Of a stretch of DNA of 64,000 bases, positions 35,755 to 44,290 are shown piece by piece. Location: NCBI RefSeq assembly GCF_002873335.1, contig NZ_MCUW01000004.1, forward strand, positions 93,179-157,178, given 5' to 3'. Below the pieces are notes generated by a model. It was not told the origin of the DNA and did no database searches. It saw only the letters and a program-made list of their open reading frames with translations. A program made the position numbers and the translations under genes. This stretch comes from Vibrio sp. 10N.286.49.B1 (GTDB taxonomy: Bacteria; Pseudomonadota; Gammaproteobacteria; Enterobacterales; Vibrionaceae). Numbering within the stretch: the first letter of the stretch is position 1; each line of letters starts with the position of its first letter.

Positions 35755-37113
35755 TTATCCATTATAACCAGCTAGTCTCGGTAACCACATCGAGAGACTA
35801 GGGAAAGCAACGACGACCGTAAGTCCTAAAAGAATCAACGCATATAGCGGGATTAACCTAGGAACAACTTCGCCCAATTTACTACCTGAAACACTACAAC
35901 CAACAAATAACGCGGTTCCTACTGGTGGTGTACATATTCCGATAGAGAAATTAAATACCATCATTACGCCAAAGTGGATTGGGTCCATTCCAATAAATGT
36001 CGCGATTGGAAGCATAATTGGTGTAAATATTAATATTGCAGGAGACATATCCATGAATGTTCCAACAATTAAAAATATAATGTTAATTAAAATAAGTATC
36101 GCAATCGGGTTATCCGAAAAATTAAGTACAAAGTTTGCAATAAACGTTGGTATATCAGAGTAAGCCATCGCCCAAGACATTGCACTTGAGGTCGCTATCA
36201 TGAACAACACGATAGCAGTAATGATGACGCTGTTAACAACAATATTCGATAAATCTTTTACTTTAATTTCACGATAAGCAAAGCCAAGAATAAGACTATA
36301 AACTACCGCAATTGCAGAGGCTTCTGTCGCGGTAAAAATACCACCAACAATGCCACCCATGATAATAACAAGCATTAATAAGCTAGGTACAGCGTCAAAA
36401 ATCGTTTTCAGTACGGGTTGTTCTAGTTTAATCGTTTCCGCTGGAACACCAAAGCGCTTGCCAAAGAAGTACACACCAAGCATGACACATAAACCCATGA
36501 TAATGCCAGGGATGTAACCTGCTAGAAACAAATACTGAACTGAACTTGTGCTAACCAAAGCGTATAAAATAAGAACATTAGAAGGCGGTATCAGTAGTCC
36601 CGACGGACATGATGCTATATTAACCGCACTCGAAAACGCCTTAGGGTATTTCTTTTCATCTTGCATTGGTCCCATCAAGCCACCCACTGCAGCAGCAGAG
36701 GCTGTCGCCGAACCGGACAAAGAACCAAACATCATATTTGCAATAACGTTTACGTGACAAAGAGAACCTGGAAGTTTTCCACCTATCAACATTGCGAAAT
36801 TAATCAGTCGCTTAGCAATGCCTCCAGAGTTCATCAAATTACCGGCAAAAATAAAGAACGGTAGCGCAAGCAAGCCAAAGTTATCTAATCCGCCAAGCAA
36901 TTGCTGACTTGTTAATATTGCCGCTTTATCAATAGAAAAATGAAGAAAAATAGTTAATAGTGACGATAACCCAATAGAGAACGCAATAGGAACGCCTAAC
37001 ACTAAGAATACAAACAAGGTTCCGAATAAGACCACAACAGGTAACATGTCGTAAACTAGATCTGGCATGTTCATCAAATAATTTTCTGTAAATAACATAT
37101 CCATTAAAGTCAT
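35755..37113 (-). CDS. dctM: TRAP transporter large permease (DctM family)
   Basis: 452 residues with about twelve membrane helices. The DctM hallmarks include LPFFIFAGNLMNSGGIAKRL (about 78-97), LPGSLCHVNVIANMMFGSLS and the GSATASAAAVG loop, then PPSNVLILYA near 175. It is the sodium-coupled transport channel. GGAGG precedes the ATG, which lies three bases after the dctQ stop. A second in-frame ATG shortly inside is possible but less likely. Confidence 0.9.
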   Translation of the reverse strand: MTLMDMLFTENYLMNMPDLVYDMLPVVVLFGTLFVFLVLGVPIAFSIGLSSLLTIFLHFSIDKAAILTSQQLLGGLDNFGLLALPFFIFAGNLMNSGGIAKRLINFAMLIGGKLPGSLCHVNVIANMMFGSLSGSATASAAAVGGLMGPMQDEKKYPKAFSSAVNIASCPSGLLIPPSNVLILYALVSTSSVQYLFLAGYIPGIIMGLCVMLGVYFFGKRFGVPAETIKLEQPVLKTIFDAVPSLLMLVIIMGGIVGGIFTATEASAIAVVYSLILGFAYREIKVKDLSNIVVNSVIITAIVLFMIATSSAMSWAMAYSDIPTFIANFVLNFSDNPIAILILINIIFLIVGTFMDMSPAILIFTPIMLPIATFIGMDPIHFGVMMVFNFSIGICTPPVGTALFVGCSVSGSKLGEVVPRLIPLYALILLGLTVVVAFPSLSMWLPRLAGYNG

Positions 37114-37116
37114 GGC

Positions 37117-37632
37117 TTATTTACCTCCTTGAGTTAATAACCTTTGAATTGTTTGCAATATATCGGCAACAGCACACATAACAATAATAACTCCAGAGAT
37201 AGGGGCTGCCATATAGACATATCCCATAGGCAAGTTACTACCAAATAAGTATAAACTTGGCGATACTTGATTAAATCCTAATGTTGTATTGACGACGCTA
37301 CTACCACCGTAAACCAATACAATTGAAGAAAACAAAATTACAATCAAACTTACTGTTATTGCTAATATTTCTTGTTGTTTCGGTGATATCTTGGTGACAA
37401 GAAGTTCTATTGCTAAGTGCCTTTTTAGAGCGTAAACATAAGCCCCTCCAAGCACACCAACCCAAATCATTAAGTAACGAGATAACTCATCGGTAAACGT
37501 TGATGGTGAGTTGATAACGAATCGAGTAAATACTTGCCACACCACGGCAAAAACCATCACCCACATAATCAGAACTAGCAGCTTTTCTAATATCTTAGTA
37601 ATTAATGCAACACCCTTGAAATAAACATCCAT
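37117..37632 (-). CDS. dctQ: TRAP transporter small permease (DctQ family)
   Basis: 171 residues from the ATG at 37632; the frame extends 36 codons further but that part overlaps the operators and has no start signal. Four membrane helices, with FTDELSRYLMIWVGVLGGAY (about 44-63) matching the DctQ signature. First gene of the operon dctQ-dctM-dctP-SDR-mutarotase, beginning 33 bases after a pair of GntR-type operators. Confidence 0.85.
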   Translation of the reverse strand: MDVYFKGVALITKILEKLLVLIMWVMVFAVVWQVFTRFVINSPSTFTDELSRYLMIWVGVLGGAYVYALKRHLAIELLVTKISPKQQEILAITVSLIVILFSSIVLVYGGSSVVNTTLGFNQVSPSLYLFGSNLPMGYVYMAAPISGVIIVMCAVADILQTIQRLLTQGGK

Positions 37633-37664
37633 ATGGCTACCTTTGGAGCTACGTGTTATATAAA

Positions 37665-37694
37665 ATGTTACCCGAAACATGTTACTGGTAACTC
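37665..37694. promoter_or_regulatory. Tandem pair of GntR-type operators before the TRAP operon
   Basis: Two overlapping 16-base palindromes: ATGTTACCCGAAACAT (37665-37680) and ATGTTACTGGTAACTC (37679-37694), offset by 14 bases. The pattern ATGTTA-N4-TAACAT is the known gluconate repressor (GntR) box. The adjacent LacI-family gene is the obvious binder. Confidence 0.65.
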
Positions 37695-38084
37695 TTGATG
37701 TGATGAGTCTATCTAAAAGGATAAATAATACAAATATCACTGTGTGAAAATGTGTTCTGGATCATAGGTCAACCCATCACATCTGTGACTAATATCTCAT
37801 TAAAGCTGTTTATCGTTTTAGCTTTACCTTTTATAAAAACTCACTAACACCTAACAAAAAACTCAACTACCCCTTTAAAAACAGAAGGTTAAATAAATAA
37901 TGTTATTGATAGTACTTGTGATGACATTATTTAGTGACACATGTCTCATTTTAATAGTGATATTCCAATTTGATTTTAAATTTTTAAAACGCAATCACAG
38001 AAATTAGTATAAATAACGGTTTAATGAACAAAAAAGCAATGTTACAGTAACAATTAATTATCCAATAATAATGAGTACATTAAG
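37695..38084. other. Divergent promoter region between the TRAP operon and gntR
   Basis: About 390 AT-rich bases. TGTGTTCTGGATCATA (37751-37766) is a passable CRP-like site. ATGTTACAGTAACAA (38039-38053) near gntR resembles the GntR box with a 3-base instead of 4-base centre and might be an autoregulatory site. No ORF or RNA was recognised. Confidence 0.4.
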
Positions 38085-39098
38085 ATGGTTATAAATAAGA
38101 AAAATACTCGACCTTCTTTGAAAGACATCGCAGACCTTGTTGGCGTAACAAAGATGACTGTTAGCCGGTTTTTACGTAACCCAGAGTTAGTTTCAGAACA
38201 AACTCGAAACAAAATCGCGAATGCTATCGAAGAAATTGGTTATATTCATAATCGTGCACCTTCAATGCTGTCAAAGGCTTCGAGTAAAGCGATTGGAGTA
38301 TTACTGCCTTCATTATCGAACCAAGTTTTTGCAAACTTTACCCAAGGAATAGAGTCGGTAACAAACAAGCATGGCTATGAAGTGCTGATATCTCATTTTG
38401 GTTATAGCGATGAAATAGAAGAGCGTAAAATTGCAATGATGTTGTCTTATCACGTTGATGGCATCATTTTAACCGGTACCACCCATACCAAACGAACGCT
38501 GCAAATGTTGAAAACCGCCAACATACCCGTCGTCGAATCAATGGAACTGACTGACAACCCTATCGACATGGTCGTTGGTATCGATCATGAGCACGCGTCT
38601 TATACTGCAGTTAAAGCTATGCTTTCGAGCGGTAAACGTAATGTTGCTTATTTCGGTGCTCGTTTGGACCGCAGAACCAAGTTGAGAATGGAAGGATATG
38701 ACAGAGCCATATTAGAATTTGGCTTAAAAAAACACCACTTTCTCACCCATAAACACTCCAGTTTTACACTGGGACGAGACCTTCTTGAGCGGGCGTTAAC
38801 AGACTGCCCAGATTTAGATGGTGTTTTTTGCACCAATGATGATATCGCAATCGGTACCATTCTCGCTTGTTTAGAAAAAGGGATTTCAGTGCCTGAGAAG
38901 ACCAGTGTCATTGGATACAATGCCTTAGATATTGGACAAGCGATTTCACCAAAATTAACCAGTATTTACACACCTCGCTATGAAATGGGCGAAAAGAGTG
39001 CTGACATCCTATTAGACAGTATCGAAGGTAAAAGAAGCCAACAGAACGTCTATGACCTTGGATTCACCCTCACTAAAGGTGAAAGCTTCATCAGCTAG
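38085..39098 (+). CDS. gntR: LacI-family repressor, gluconate-operon (GntR/IdnR) type
   Basis: 337 residues. The LacI HTH is SLKDIADLVGVTKMTVSRFL (about 11-30), followed by the hinge (YIHNRAPSMLSKASSKAIGV) and a periplasmic-binding-like effector domain. Sequence and context (gluconokinase next door, GntR boxes at both flanking promoters) support a GntR-like repressor whose inducer would be a sugar acid. It is divergent from the TRAP operon and upstream of gntK in the same direction. Confidence 0.85.
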   Translation: MVINKKNTRPSLKDIADLVGVTKMTVSRFLRNPELVSEQTRNKIANAIEEIGYIHNRAPSMLSKASSKAIGVLLPSLSNQVFANFTQGIESVTNKHGYEVLISHFGYSDEIEERKIAMMLSYHVDGIILTGTTHTKRTLQMLKTANIPVVESMELTDNPIDMVVGIDHEHASYTAVKAMLSSGKRNVAYFGARLDRRTKLRMEGYDRAILEFGLKKHHFLTHKHSSFTLGRDLLERALTDCPDLDGVFCTNDDIAIGTILACLEKGISVPEKTSVIGYNALDIGQAISPKLTSIYTPRYEMGEKSADILLDSIEGKRSQQNVYDLGFTLTKGESFIS

Positions 39099-39399
39099 TG
39101 CTGTTTCTCTGCGCAATCCGCCCAACACTAGATAGTTTTAGTATCGGCATTCATATCAATTCTCGTCCCCTATATTACTCAGACGAATAGAAACTCAACG
39201 TTCGCTTTTTTATTCGTCTGCAGTCACTTTTTCGTTACTTTGTCCAACCATTAATGTGATTAAGCGCTCTAAAATGAACAGGTCTGCTGTTCGACTGTTC
39301 ACTTTAATTGCAGTTACGGGTAACATGTTACCAATAACATAATTAATATAACTTTTGCAGTCCATCACAAATGTCACTGTAATCACTTAAGGAAGTCTT
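39099..39399. other. Region between gntR and gntK
   Basis: 301 bases. A hairpin, CAGACGAATA (39180-39189) with TATTCGTCTG (39211-39220), has a long loop and is a weak terminator candidate for gntR. GAACAG with CTGTTC (39276-39292) is a small palindrome. The gntK operators lie at 39311-39340. Confidence 0.4.
39311..39340. promoter_or_regulatory. Tandem pair of GntR-type operators before gntK
   Basis: CAGTTACGGGTAACAT (39311-39326) and ATGTTACCAATAACAT (39325-39340) overlap by two bases; the second has perfect ATGTTA/TAACAT arms. The 14-base offset is the same as in the pair before the TRAP operon. Confidence 0.68.
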
Positions 39400-39906
39400 A
39401 TGGCAGGAAAAAGTATTATTGTAATGGGCGTTTCTGCGTCAGGGAAAAGCACTGTCGGTGTAAAGCTTGCTCAAGCTTTAGGGGCAAAATTTATTGATGG
39501 TGACGACCTTCATCCTAAAAATAATATTGTAAAAATGGCCTCTGGTGCTCCGTTGAATGACGAAGACCGCGCACCTTGGTTGGAACGAATAAATGATGCG
39601 GCATACAGCTTAGAAAGTAAAAATGAAATCGGCGTGATTGTTTGCTCTGCATTAAAGAAGACGTATCGTGATCGTATTAGAGAAGGTAATCAACACGTTA
39701 ATTTCTTATTTCTCGATGGTACTAAAGATATCGTGATAGAGAGAATCCGGCAGAGAAACGGGCATTTTTTTAAAGAAGAAATGATTAATAGCCAATTTGA
39801 AGCGTTAGAAAGACCAAGTGGTGAAGTAGACGTCATTATTGTCGATATTGATAATACGGTAGACGCTATCGTGAGCCAAGCTATCAGTCAGCTCGATAGC
39901 TTTTAA
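39400..39906 (+). CDS. gntK: Gluconokinase
   Basis: 168 residues. The P-loop is GVSASGKST (about 10-18); FIDGDDLHPKNNIVKM and GAPLNDEDRAPWL (about 30-62), CSALKKTYRDRIR and FLDGT are the gluconokinase hallmarks. It phosphorylates gluconate to 6-phosphogluconate, feeding the Entner-Doudoroff or pentose phosphate route. AAGGAAG precedes the ATG. Expected to be repressed by the upstream gntR product through the paired operators. Confidence 0.93.
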   Translation: MAGKSIIVMGVSASGKSTVGVKLAQALGAKFIDGDDLHPKNNIVKMASGAPLNDEDRAPWLERINDAAYSLESKNEIGVIVCSALKKTYRDRIREGNQHVNFLFLDGTKDIVIERIRQRNGHFFKEEMINSQFEALERPSGEVDVIIVDIDNTVDAIVSQAISQLDSF

Positions 39907-39925
39907 TTAATGGTAATCAATTGAT

Positions 39926-39958
39926 AACGGCGAGTTGACTGTAATTAACTCGCCGTTT
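39926..39958 (+). terminator. Rho-independent terminator of gntK
   Basis: AACGGCGAGTT (39926-39936) pairs with AACTCGCCGTT (39947-39957), followed by T-rich sequence. Confidence 0.8.
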
Positions 39959-40100
39959 ATTTAATCCTGATTTTGGCGCGTAATTTATCACTTATGTACT
40001 TAAGATTTAATTTTCACCATCTACTTTTATTATTACTTCAAGATTCGTTATTTTATAAACCTTATATGAAGTGAATAGCGAAAATATCAAATATATATCA

Positions 40101-42026
40101 CTACATATTATCAAGAAACTTTTCAAATGTTGGTATTAGCCTTGATGCCCCATACTCACTTAAATGATTATCATCAAAATAAAGTGGCCTTCCTTTAAAA
40201 TCACCGTAGCAGTATTTAGTATCACAGAAGTGCTCTTTTACATTAATTAAAGTAACATTACATTTTTTTCCTAGTTTTTTAATCATACTATTAAAAAACT
40301 TATTTCTATCTTCGTACTCATTCAATGACAATTTAATTATAATTTCATTTCCCTTCATAAGCTCTTTAGCCATTTTCTGAGGAACATTATCTTTCATTTC
40401 TGGAGTTGGTTGCAATAGAAATACTGGATTTTGCTTTGAAAACGAGCATAAGGTATCAATGAATGCATTATTCATAGTTTCAATATAATGAAAGTCTCTT
40501 TTGACAGAGTCTTTCAGTTCAGGAATAAACTCAACAGGTTTTAAAGACCTATTTTCTAGTCCATATTCGTTGCGGCCTAGTAACATTTCCATATATCTAT
40601 TACTGATAATAAGGGGAATGTTAGGGTACTTTTTTATTTCATCTAAAGCATACGAGATAAAATTGCCACAGGATCTATCTTCTAATCCATGGGAGCTAAT
40701 ATTTAAAATATTCTTTACCGTTCTGCACCCTGGTTTGGTCCAGTCCAGAACACTCTTGTTTCCTAGCGATTTTTCAACACTTCGAATAATACTCTGCGCA
40801 TGACTATCACCAATGACTATTGCTCCCAACTCTCCATCACCATACACACACTCAGGAATAGGCCCCGATGCAATATGACATTCATCTCTTCTCGGGTTCT
40901 TATTGTAAGATTCACTAGATACAACTTGAATACTCTGGTGATAATGCCATTTAAAACCATCTTTTAATAAAACTGTAACTCCGGCTATCCCCATTAGAAA
41001 AGCAATATAATAACTATAATACTTAACTATAATATTATCACTTTTGAATATTAAAACTTCTAGATATCGATTACTAAAAAAACCCATAACGATTGAAATA
41101 ACAATAAATATATATATATAACTATCATTTAGAGAAAAATAATTAATCGCAACTACAAAAGGCCAATGCCAGAGATAAATTGAATACGACCATTTACCTA
41201 TAGCTTGAAAGACACTGTTATTGGTCAATACGCTATCATTCTGATTCGACTGGATTAATAAGAACGCACCAAAAACTGGAATTATAGACAAATATCCAGG
41301 CCATAATTCCTCTTTTGAAATAAATATAAAAGATGTGGCAATTAATGCTAAACCGAGTATTTCAACTAATTTCTTTTTGTTCTTTTTAAGCTTCAGCGGA
41401 TAAAGATAAGCAACACCACCAAACATCAACTCCCATGCTCGTGTCGGTAATAAGTAGTAGGCGGGGGTTGGCCATCTATAAGTCGCAAGTATGCTAAATA
41501 TAAACCCAATAATAGCTCCAATTAAAACAATTGATTTCATCGTCTTTAAGGAGCATATTTTGCTCATAGCAACAAGTACTAATGGGTAAATTATGTAAAA
41601 TTGACATTCAACAGAAAGTGACCAAGTGTGTAAGAGCCACTTTTCGTATGAAGAAACAGCAAAGTAACTAGACTCTTTCCAATATATAATATTGGACATA
41701 AATCCAATGCTACTACTGATGTGTTTCCCCAATTCAGTGTAGTCGGTCGGGGTTAAATAAAACCACCCAAACACTAATAAAACTAAACAAAGCATAACCA
41801 AAGCCGGTATGATCCTATTGGCTCTAGCTATATAAAAATTCAATATGGAAAAATTGTTTTTCTCTAATCCTCTAAATATTATTCCTGTCATCAAAAATCC
41901 AGAAATAACAAAAAAAACATCTACTCCTATAAAACCACCGGGCATCCATTGCTCATTGAAATGGAAAAGCACTACTGCCATTACTGCGATAGCTCTTAGA
42001 CCATTTACATCATATCTAAACTGCAC
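40101..42026 (-). CDS. OafA/YrhL-type acyltransferase with SGNH domain
   Basis: 641 residues. The N-terminal Acyl_transf_3 domain (about 1-335, ten membrane helices) includes FFVISGFLMTGIIF and the catalytic-loop region HTWSLSVECQFYIIYPL, where Cys replaces the second Glu of the usual SVEEQFY. The C-terminal SGNH domain has GDSHAQS (about 405) and DDNHLSEYGA (about 620). It would O-acetylate an envelope sugar such as O-antigen. The start is GTG with AAGGGG ahead. Its strongly AT-rich sequence differs from its neighbours, which suggests acquisition. Confidence 0.85.
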   Translation of the reverse strand: MQFRYDVNGLRAIAVMAVVLFHFNEQWMPGGFIGVDVFFVISGFLMTGIIFRGLEKNNFSILNFYIARANRIIPALVMLCLVLLVFGWFYLTPTDYTELGKHISSSIGFMSNIIYWKESSYFAVSSYEKWLLHTWSLSVECQFYIIYPLVLVAMSKICSLKTMKSIVLIGAIIGFIFSILATYRWPTPAYYLLPTRAWELMFGGVAYLYPLKLKKNKKKLVEILGLALIATSFIFISKEELWPGYLSIIPVFGAFLLIQSNQNDSVLTNNSVFQAIGKWSYSIYLWHWPFVVAINYFSLNDSYIYIFIVISIVMGFFSNRYLEVLIFKSDNIIVKYYSYYIAFLMGIAGVTVLLKDGFKWHYHQSIQVVSSESYNKNPRRDECHIASGPIPECVYGDGELGAIVIGDSHAQSIIRSVEKSLGNKSVLDWTKPGCRTVKNILNISSHGLEDRSCGNFISYALDEIKKYPNIPLIISNRYMEMLLGRNEYGLENRSLKPVEFIPELKDSVKRDFHYIETMNNAFIDTLCSFSKQNPVFLLQPTPEMKDNVPQKMAKELMKGNEIIIKLSLNEYEDRNKFFNSMIKKLGKKCNVTLINVKEHFCDTKYCYGDFKGRPLYFDDNHLSEYGASRLIPTFEKFLDNM

Positions 42027-42241
42027 AATGCACCCCTTACTAGACCATTAATTCAGGCGCATTCTATACTAAGGTTGCGGCAAGGCAAGGTATGAGATGT
42101 TCATCTATTTGTGAAGGGTATATATCGTCAATTCAACTGACAAGTTTTCAAATACCGGGCTAATGCATCTCACTTTAGAGTCCTAAAAAACCTATATTTA
42201 GTCTACCATAAATAAAAAATATGTAGTGCTTATAATGTAAC
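42027..42241. other. AT-rich spacer between the acyltransferase and the IS remnant
   Basis: About 215 bases without an ORF, terminator or recognisable repeat. It presumably holds the acyltransferase promoter. Confidence 0.4.
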
Positions 42242-42669
42242 TGTAACCATCCCCAAAATAAGTGTATTCCGATTTAGAGTTCTTCCGTTTAAACTAAACC
42301 AAATGGAGAGCGCTTATGAAAAAATCACGCTATACATAATTTCAGACTGTTAAGATCTTGAAGGAAGTCCAAGCTAGCCGAAAAGTATCGGAAATAAGTC
42401 AGGTTGAACTCGAATTCATCAAGCCAGGAAAACCCACTTAGAATTCATATATTGAACGTTTTGACCGAACTTACCATAATGCAATACTGAATATGTATGT
42501 GTTTAAGGCGTTGAATGAAGTACGCGAACTAACCGAAACTAAGTCAAATAGTATAATCATGAGAGTCCACATAACTCACTAGGATATCTACCCCCTTGGG
42601 ATTATTTGGCCAAATCACAACATAAGAAAGGATCTAATTTTGATTGCCACTAATCAAAGGGGGGTTACA
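42242..42669 (+). mobile_element. Decayed IS3-family insertion sequence with internal deletion
   Basis: A frame from 42316 starts MKKSRYT like an IS3-family OrfA, meets a stop, continues as VKILKEVQASRKVSEI, then joins in frame to the C-terminal DDE region of OrfB (QVELEFIKPGKPT, stop, NSYIERFDRTYHNAILNMYV, then VREL). The last part (H-x-x-PHNSLGYLPPWDYLAK) is frame-shifted. Ends TGTAACC...CCC (42242) and the reverse complement TGTAACCCCCC (42669) form imperfect terminal repeats. About two-thirds of a normal element is missing, and no target duplication is seen. Confidence 0.75.
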
Positions 42670-42677
42670 TTAAGTCT

Positions 42678-43118
42678 TCACCCCATTGCTTTACTCCCTT
42701 TTACTGCTTTGTTTTGCAGTACAATAACCCTTAGATGGTCGTAAATGAGATTAAACGTAAAAGCGTAGAACGTTATGAAGATCGTGACACCCAGATCCAT
42801 AATAAATGCCTGCCATAAGCTGACGCCAAGAATAGCGGCCATGACCGGAACCGTGAACAACAACAAACCCGCTTCAAAAACAATAACGTGTACAACCCGC
42901 AAGGACAATGAACGTTGTGTCTTTTCTCCAGGTACAACACGATCAAAGCCCAGATTAAACAAATAATTCCAGAACATTGCTATCGTCGCGATAACTATCA
43001 TTGTTCCTGATAGTGCGGCGACATTATGATCAGTAAATAATGACAATCCAATAATGGACAGTGTCACGGCTAATGCTTCAAACAAAACTGAATGAAATAT
43101 GCGTTCTGGTGTTCTCAT
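42678..43118 (-). CDS. PACE-family (AceI-like) biocide/multidrug efflux transporter
   Basis: 146 residues, four membrane helices as two bacterial transmembrane pair domains. RIFHSVLFEALAVTLS places Glu14 where AceI has its essential Glu15; the second repeat opens SLRVVHVIVFEAGLLLFTVP. Family members export chlorhexidine, acriflavine or polyamines. GGAG precedes the ATG. It is divergent from a LysR gene, the same arrangement as aceI-aceR, so that regulator is its probable activator. Confidence 0.9.
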   Translation of the reverse strand: MRTPERIFHSVLFEALAVTLSIIGLSLFTDHNVAALSGTMIVIATIAMFWNYLFNLGFDRVVPGEKTQRSLSLRVVHVIVFEAGLLLFTVPVMAAILGVSLWQAFIMDLGVTIFITFYAFTFNLIYDHLRVIVLQNKAVKGSKAMG

Positions 43119-43245
43119 CTCTCTACTCCGATACCCTACTTAAATAACTGAAAGCGCAATTATGACAGGGCGTACATAGAGTAAAAGTTAACAACCATCA
43201 CGTTTAATGATAGCTTTATATTTTGATATCGCAAGAGAACGCCAC

Positions 43246-44160
43246 ATGTACAGCTTTGAACAACTCAAGGTATTCGTCACCGTCTGTGAGAGTGGCTCTT
43301 TTTCTGCCGCAGCTCGTAAGTTGAAAAGAGCGCAATCCGGTGTGAGCCAGGCGATTTCTAATCTGGAGATCGCCATCAACCAAGACTTGTTTAATCGTGA
43401 TAAGAACACACCAACCTTAACCACCAGCGGTCAAGCACTGCTGCCGATCGCGCGTTCGATTTTGAATCAACAAACCTATTTTGACCAAAAAGCGGAATCA
43501 CTGACCAAAGCGTACGAACATGAAGTCGTGATTGCGGTCGACGAAAGCTTGATAAGCGATGATTTTTTTAACATTTTGACCCCTCTCGCCGAGCAATTCC
43601 CTATTACCCATTTTGAGGTCATCACCGCTTCAACCTTTGATGTGGAATCTCTCGTTCGCTCGGGCAAAGCGCAAGTTGGCATTGTCTATTCTGACGGTGA
43701 ATTAAAGGTTGATATGGATTTTTTCATTGTGGGTCATGCTAAGTTCCTCACTATCGCATCACCGCAACATGAATTGGCGATGCTCCCTATCGTGCAAGAC
43801 TCAGATTTGAAAAGGCACCGTCAGTGTGTTCATCGCAGTATTCAACAAAAAGAGTTGTGGTTCAGCTACGGGATCAGCTCAACATTTTGGTACGCCAATA
43901 CGCACCAGACCTTGATCGACTTGGTACAACAGGGCATCGGATGGGCCGTCGTGCCTGAATTACTGATTAAAAACCAACTGCAAACAAAGACGCTCGTTTC
44001 ATTGCCTGTCGCACATGAGTTTAACGGTTGGCTCACCGCTGTGGGCTGTTTGGTGTCACGTAGCCATTCTTCAGGGCCGGTGTTAGAAAGTGTTGTCGAA
44101 AGGCTCAAACAACATCGCTTCAATGAAGAACATTGGATGCCAGAAAACAGAAAGCTCTAG
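43246..44160 (+). CDS. LysR-family regulator beside the PACE transporter
   Basis: 304 residues from the ATG at 43246; the frame extends 13 codons upstream without a ribosome binding site. The HTH is YSFEQLKVFVTVCESGSFSA with RAQSGVSQAISNLE, and a normal effector domain follows. It is transcribed away from the PACE gene with about 125 bases between starts, matching an AceR-like activator. Its stop codon is inside a 15-bp hairpin (44147-44182). Confidence 0.82.
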   Translation: MYSFEQLKVFVTVCESGSFSAAARKLKRAQSGVSQAISNLEIAINQDLFNRDKNTPTLTTSGQALLPIARSILNQQTYFDQKAESLTKAYEHEVVIAVDESLISDDFFNILTPLAEQFPITHFEVITASTFDVESLVRSGKAQVGIVYSDGELKVDMDFFIVGHAKFLTIASPQHELAMLPIVQDSDLKRHRQCVHRSIQQKELWFSYGISSTFWYANTHQTLIDLVQQGIGWAVVPELLIKNQLQTKTLVSLPVAHEFNGWLTAVGCLVSRSHSSGPVLESVVERLKQHRFNEEHWMPENRKL

Positions 44161-44182
44161 AATGAAGTCTAGGGCTTTCTGT
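44147..44182 (+). terminator. Hairpin overlapping the LysR stop codon
   Basis: A 15-bp stem (44147-44161 with 44168-44182, one G-T pair) has a 6-base loop; the TAG at 44158-44160 is part of the stem. No T run follows, so termination strength is uncertain. Confidence 0.6.
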
Positions 44183-44290
44183 TCATTGAAACCCGTCATT
44201 GATCATTGAAACAAGCGTTAATTGACTCAACGGTTACGGTACTCCGTCGCTCACGCACTGGCGCACTTTGCCACCTTTAAGCGCCTGAGG

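Noticed and set aside
37633..37740. 36-residue N-terminal extension of DctQ
   Set aside because: It covers the paired operators and promoter; the ATG at 37632 gives the usual DctQ length.
38039..38053. Third GntR operator near gntR
   Set aside because: The arms match but the centre is one base shorter than in the four other sites; it is kept only as a possibility.
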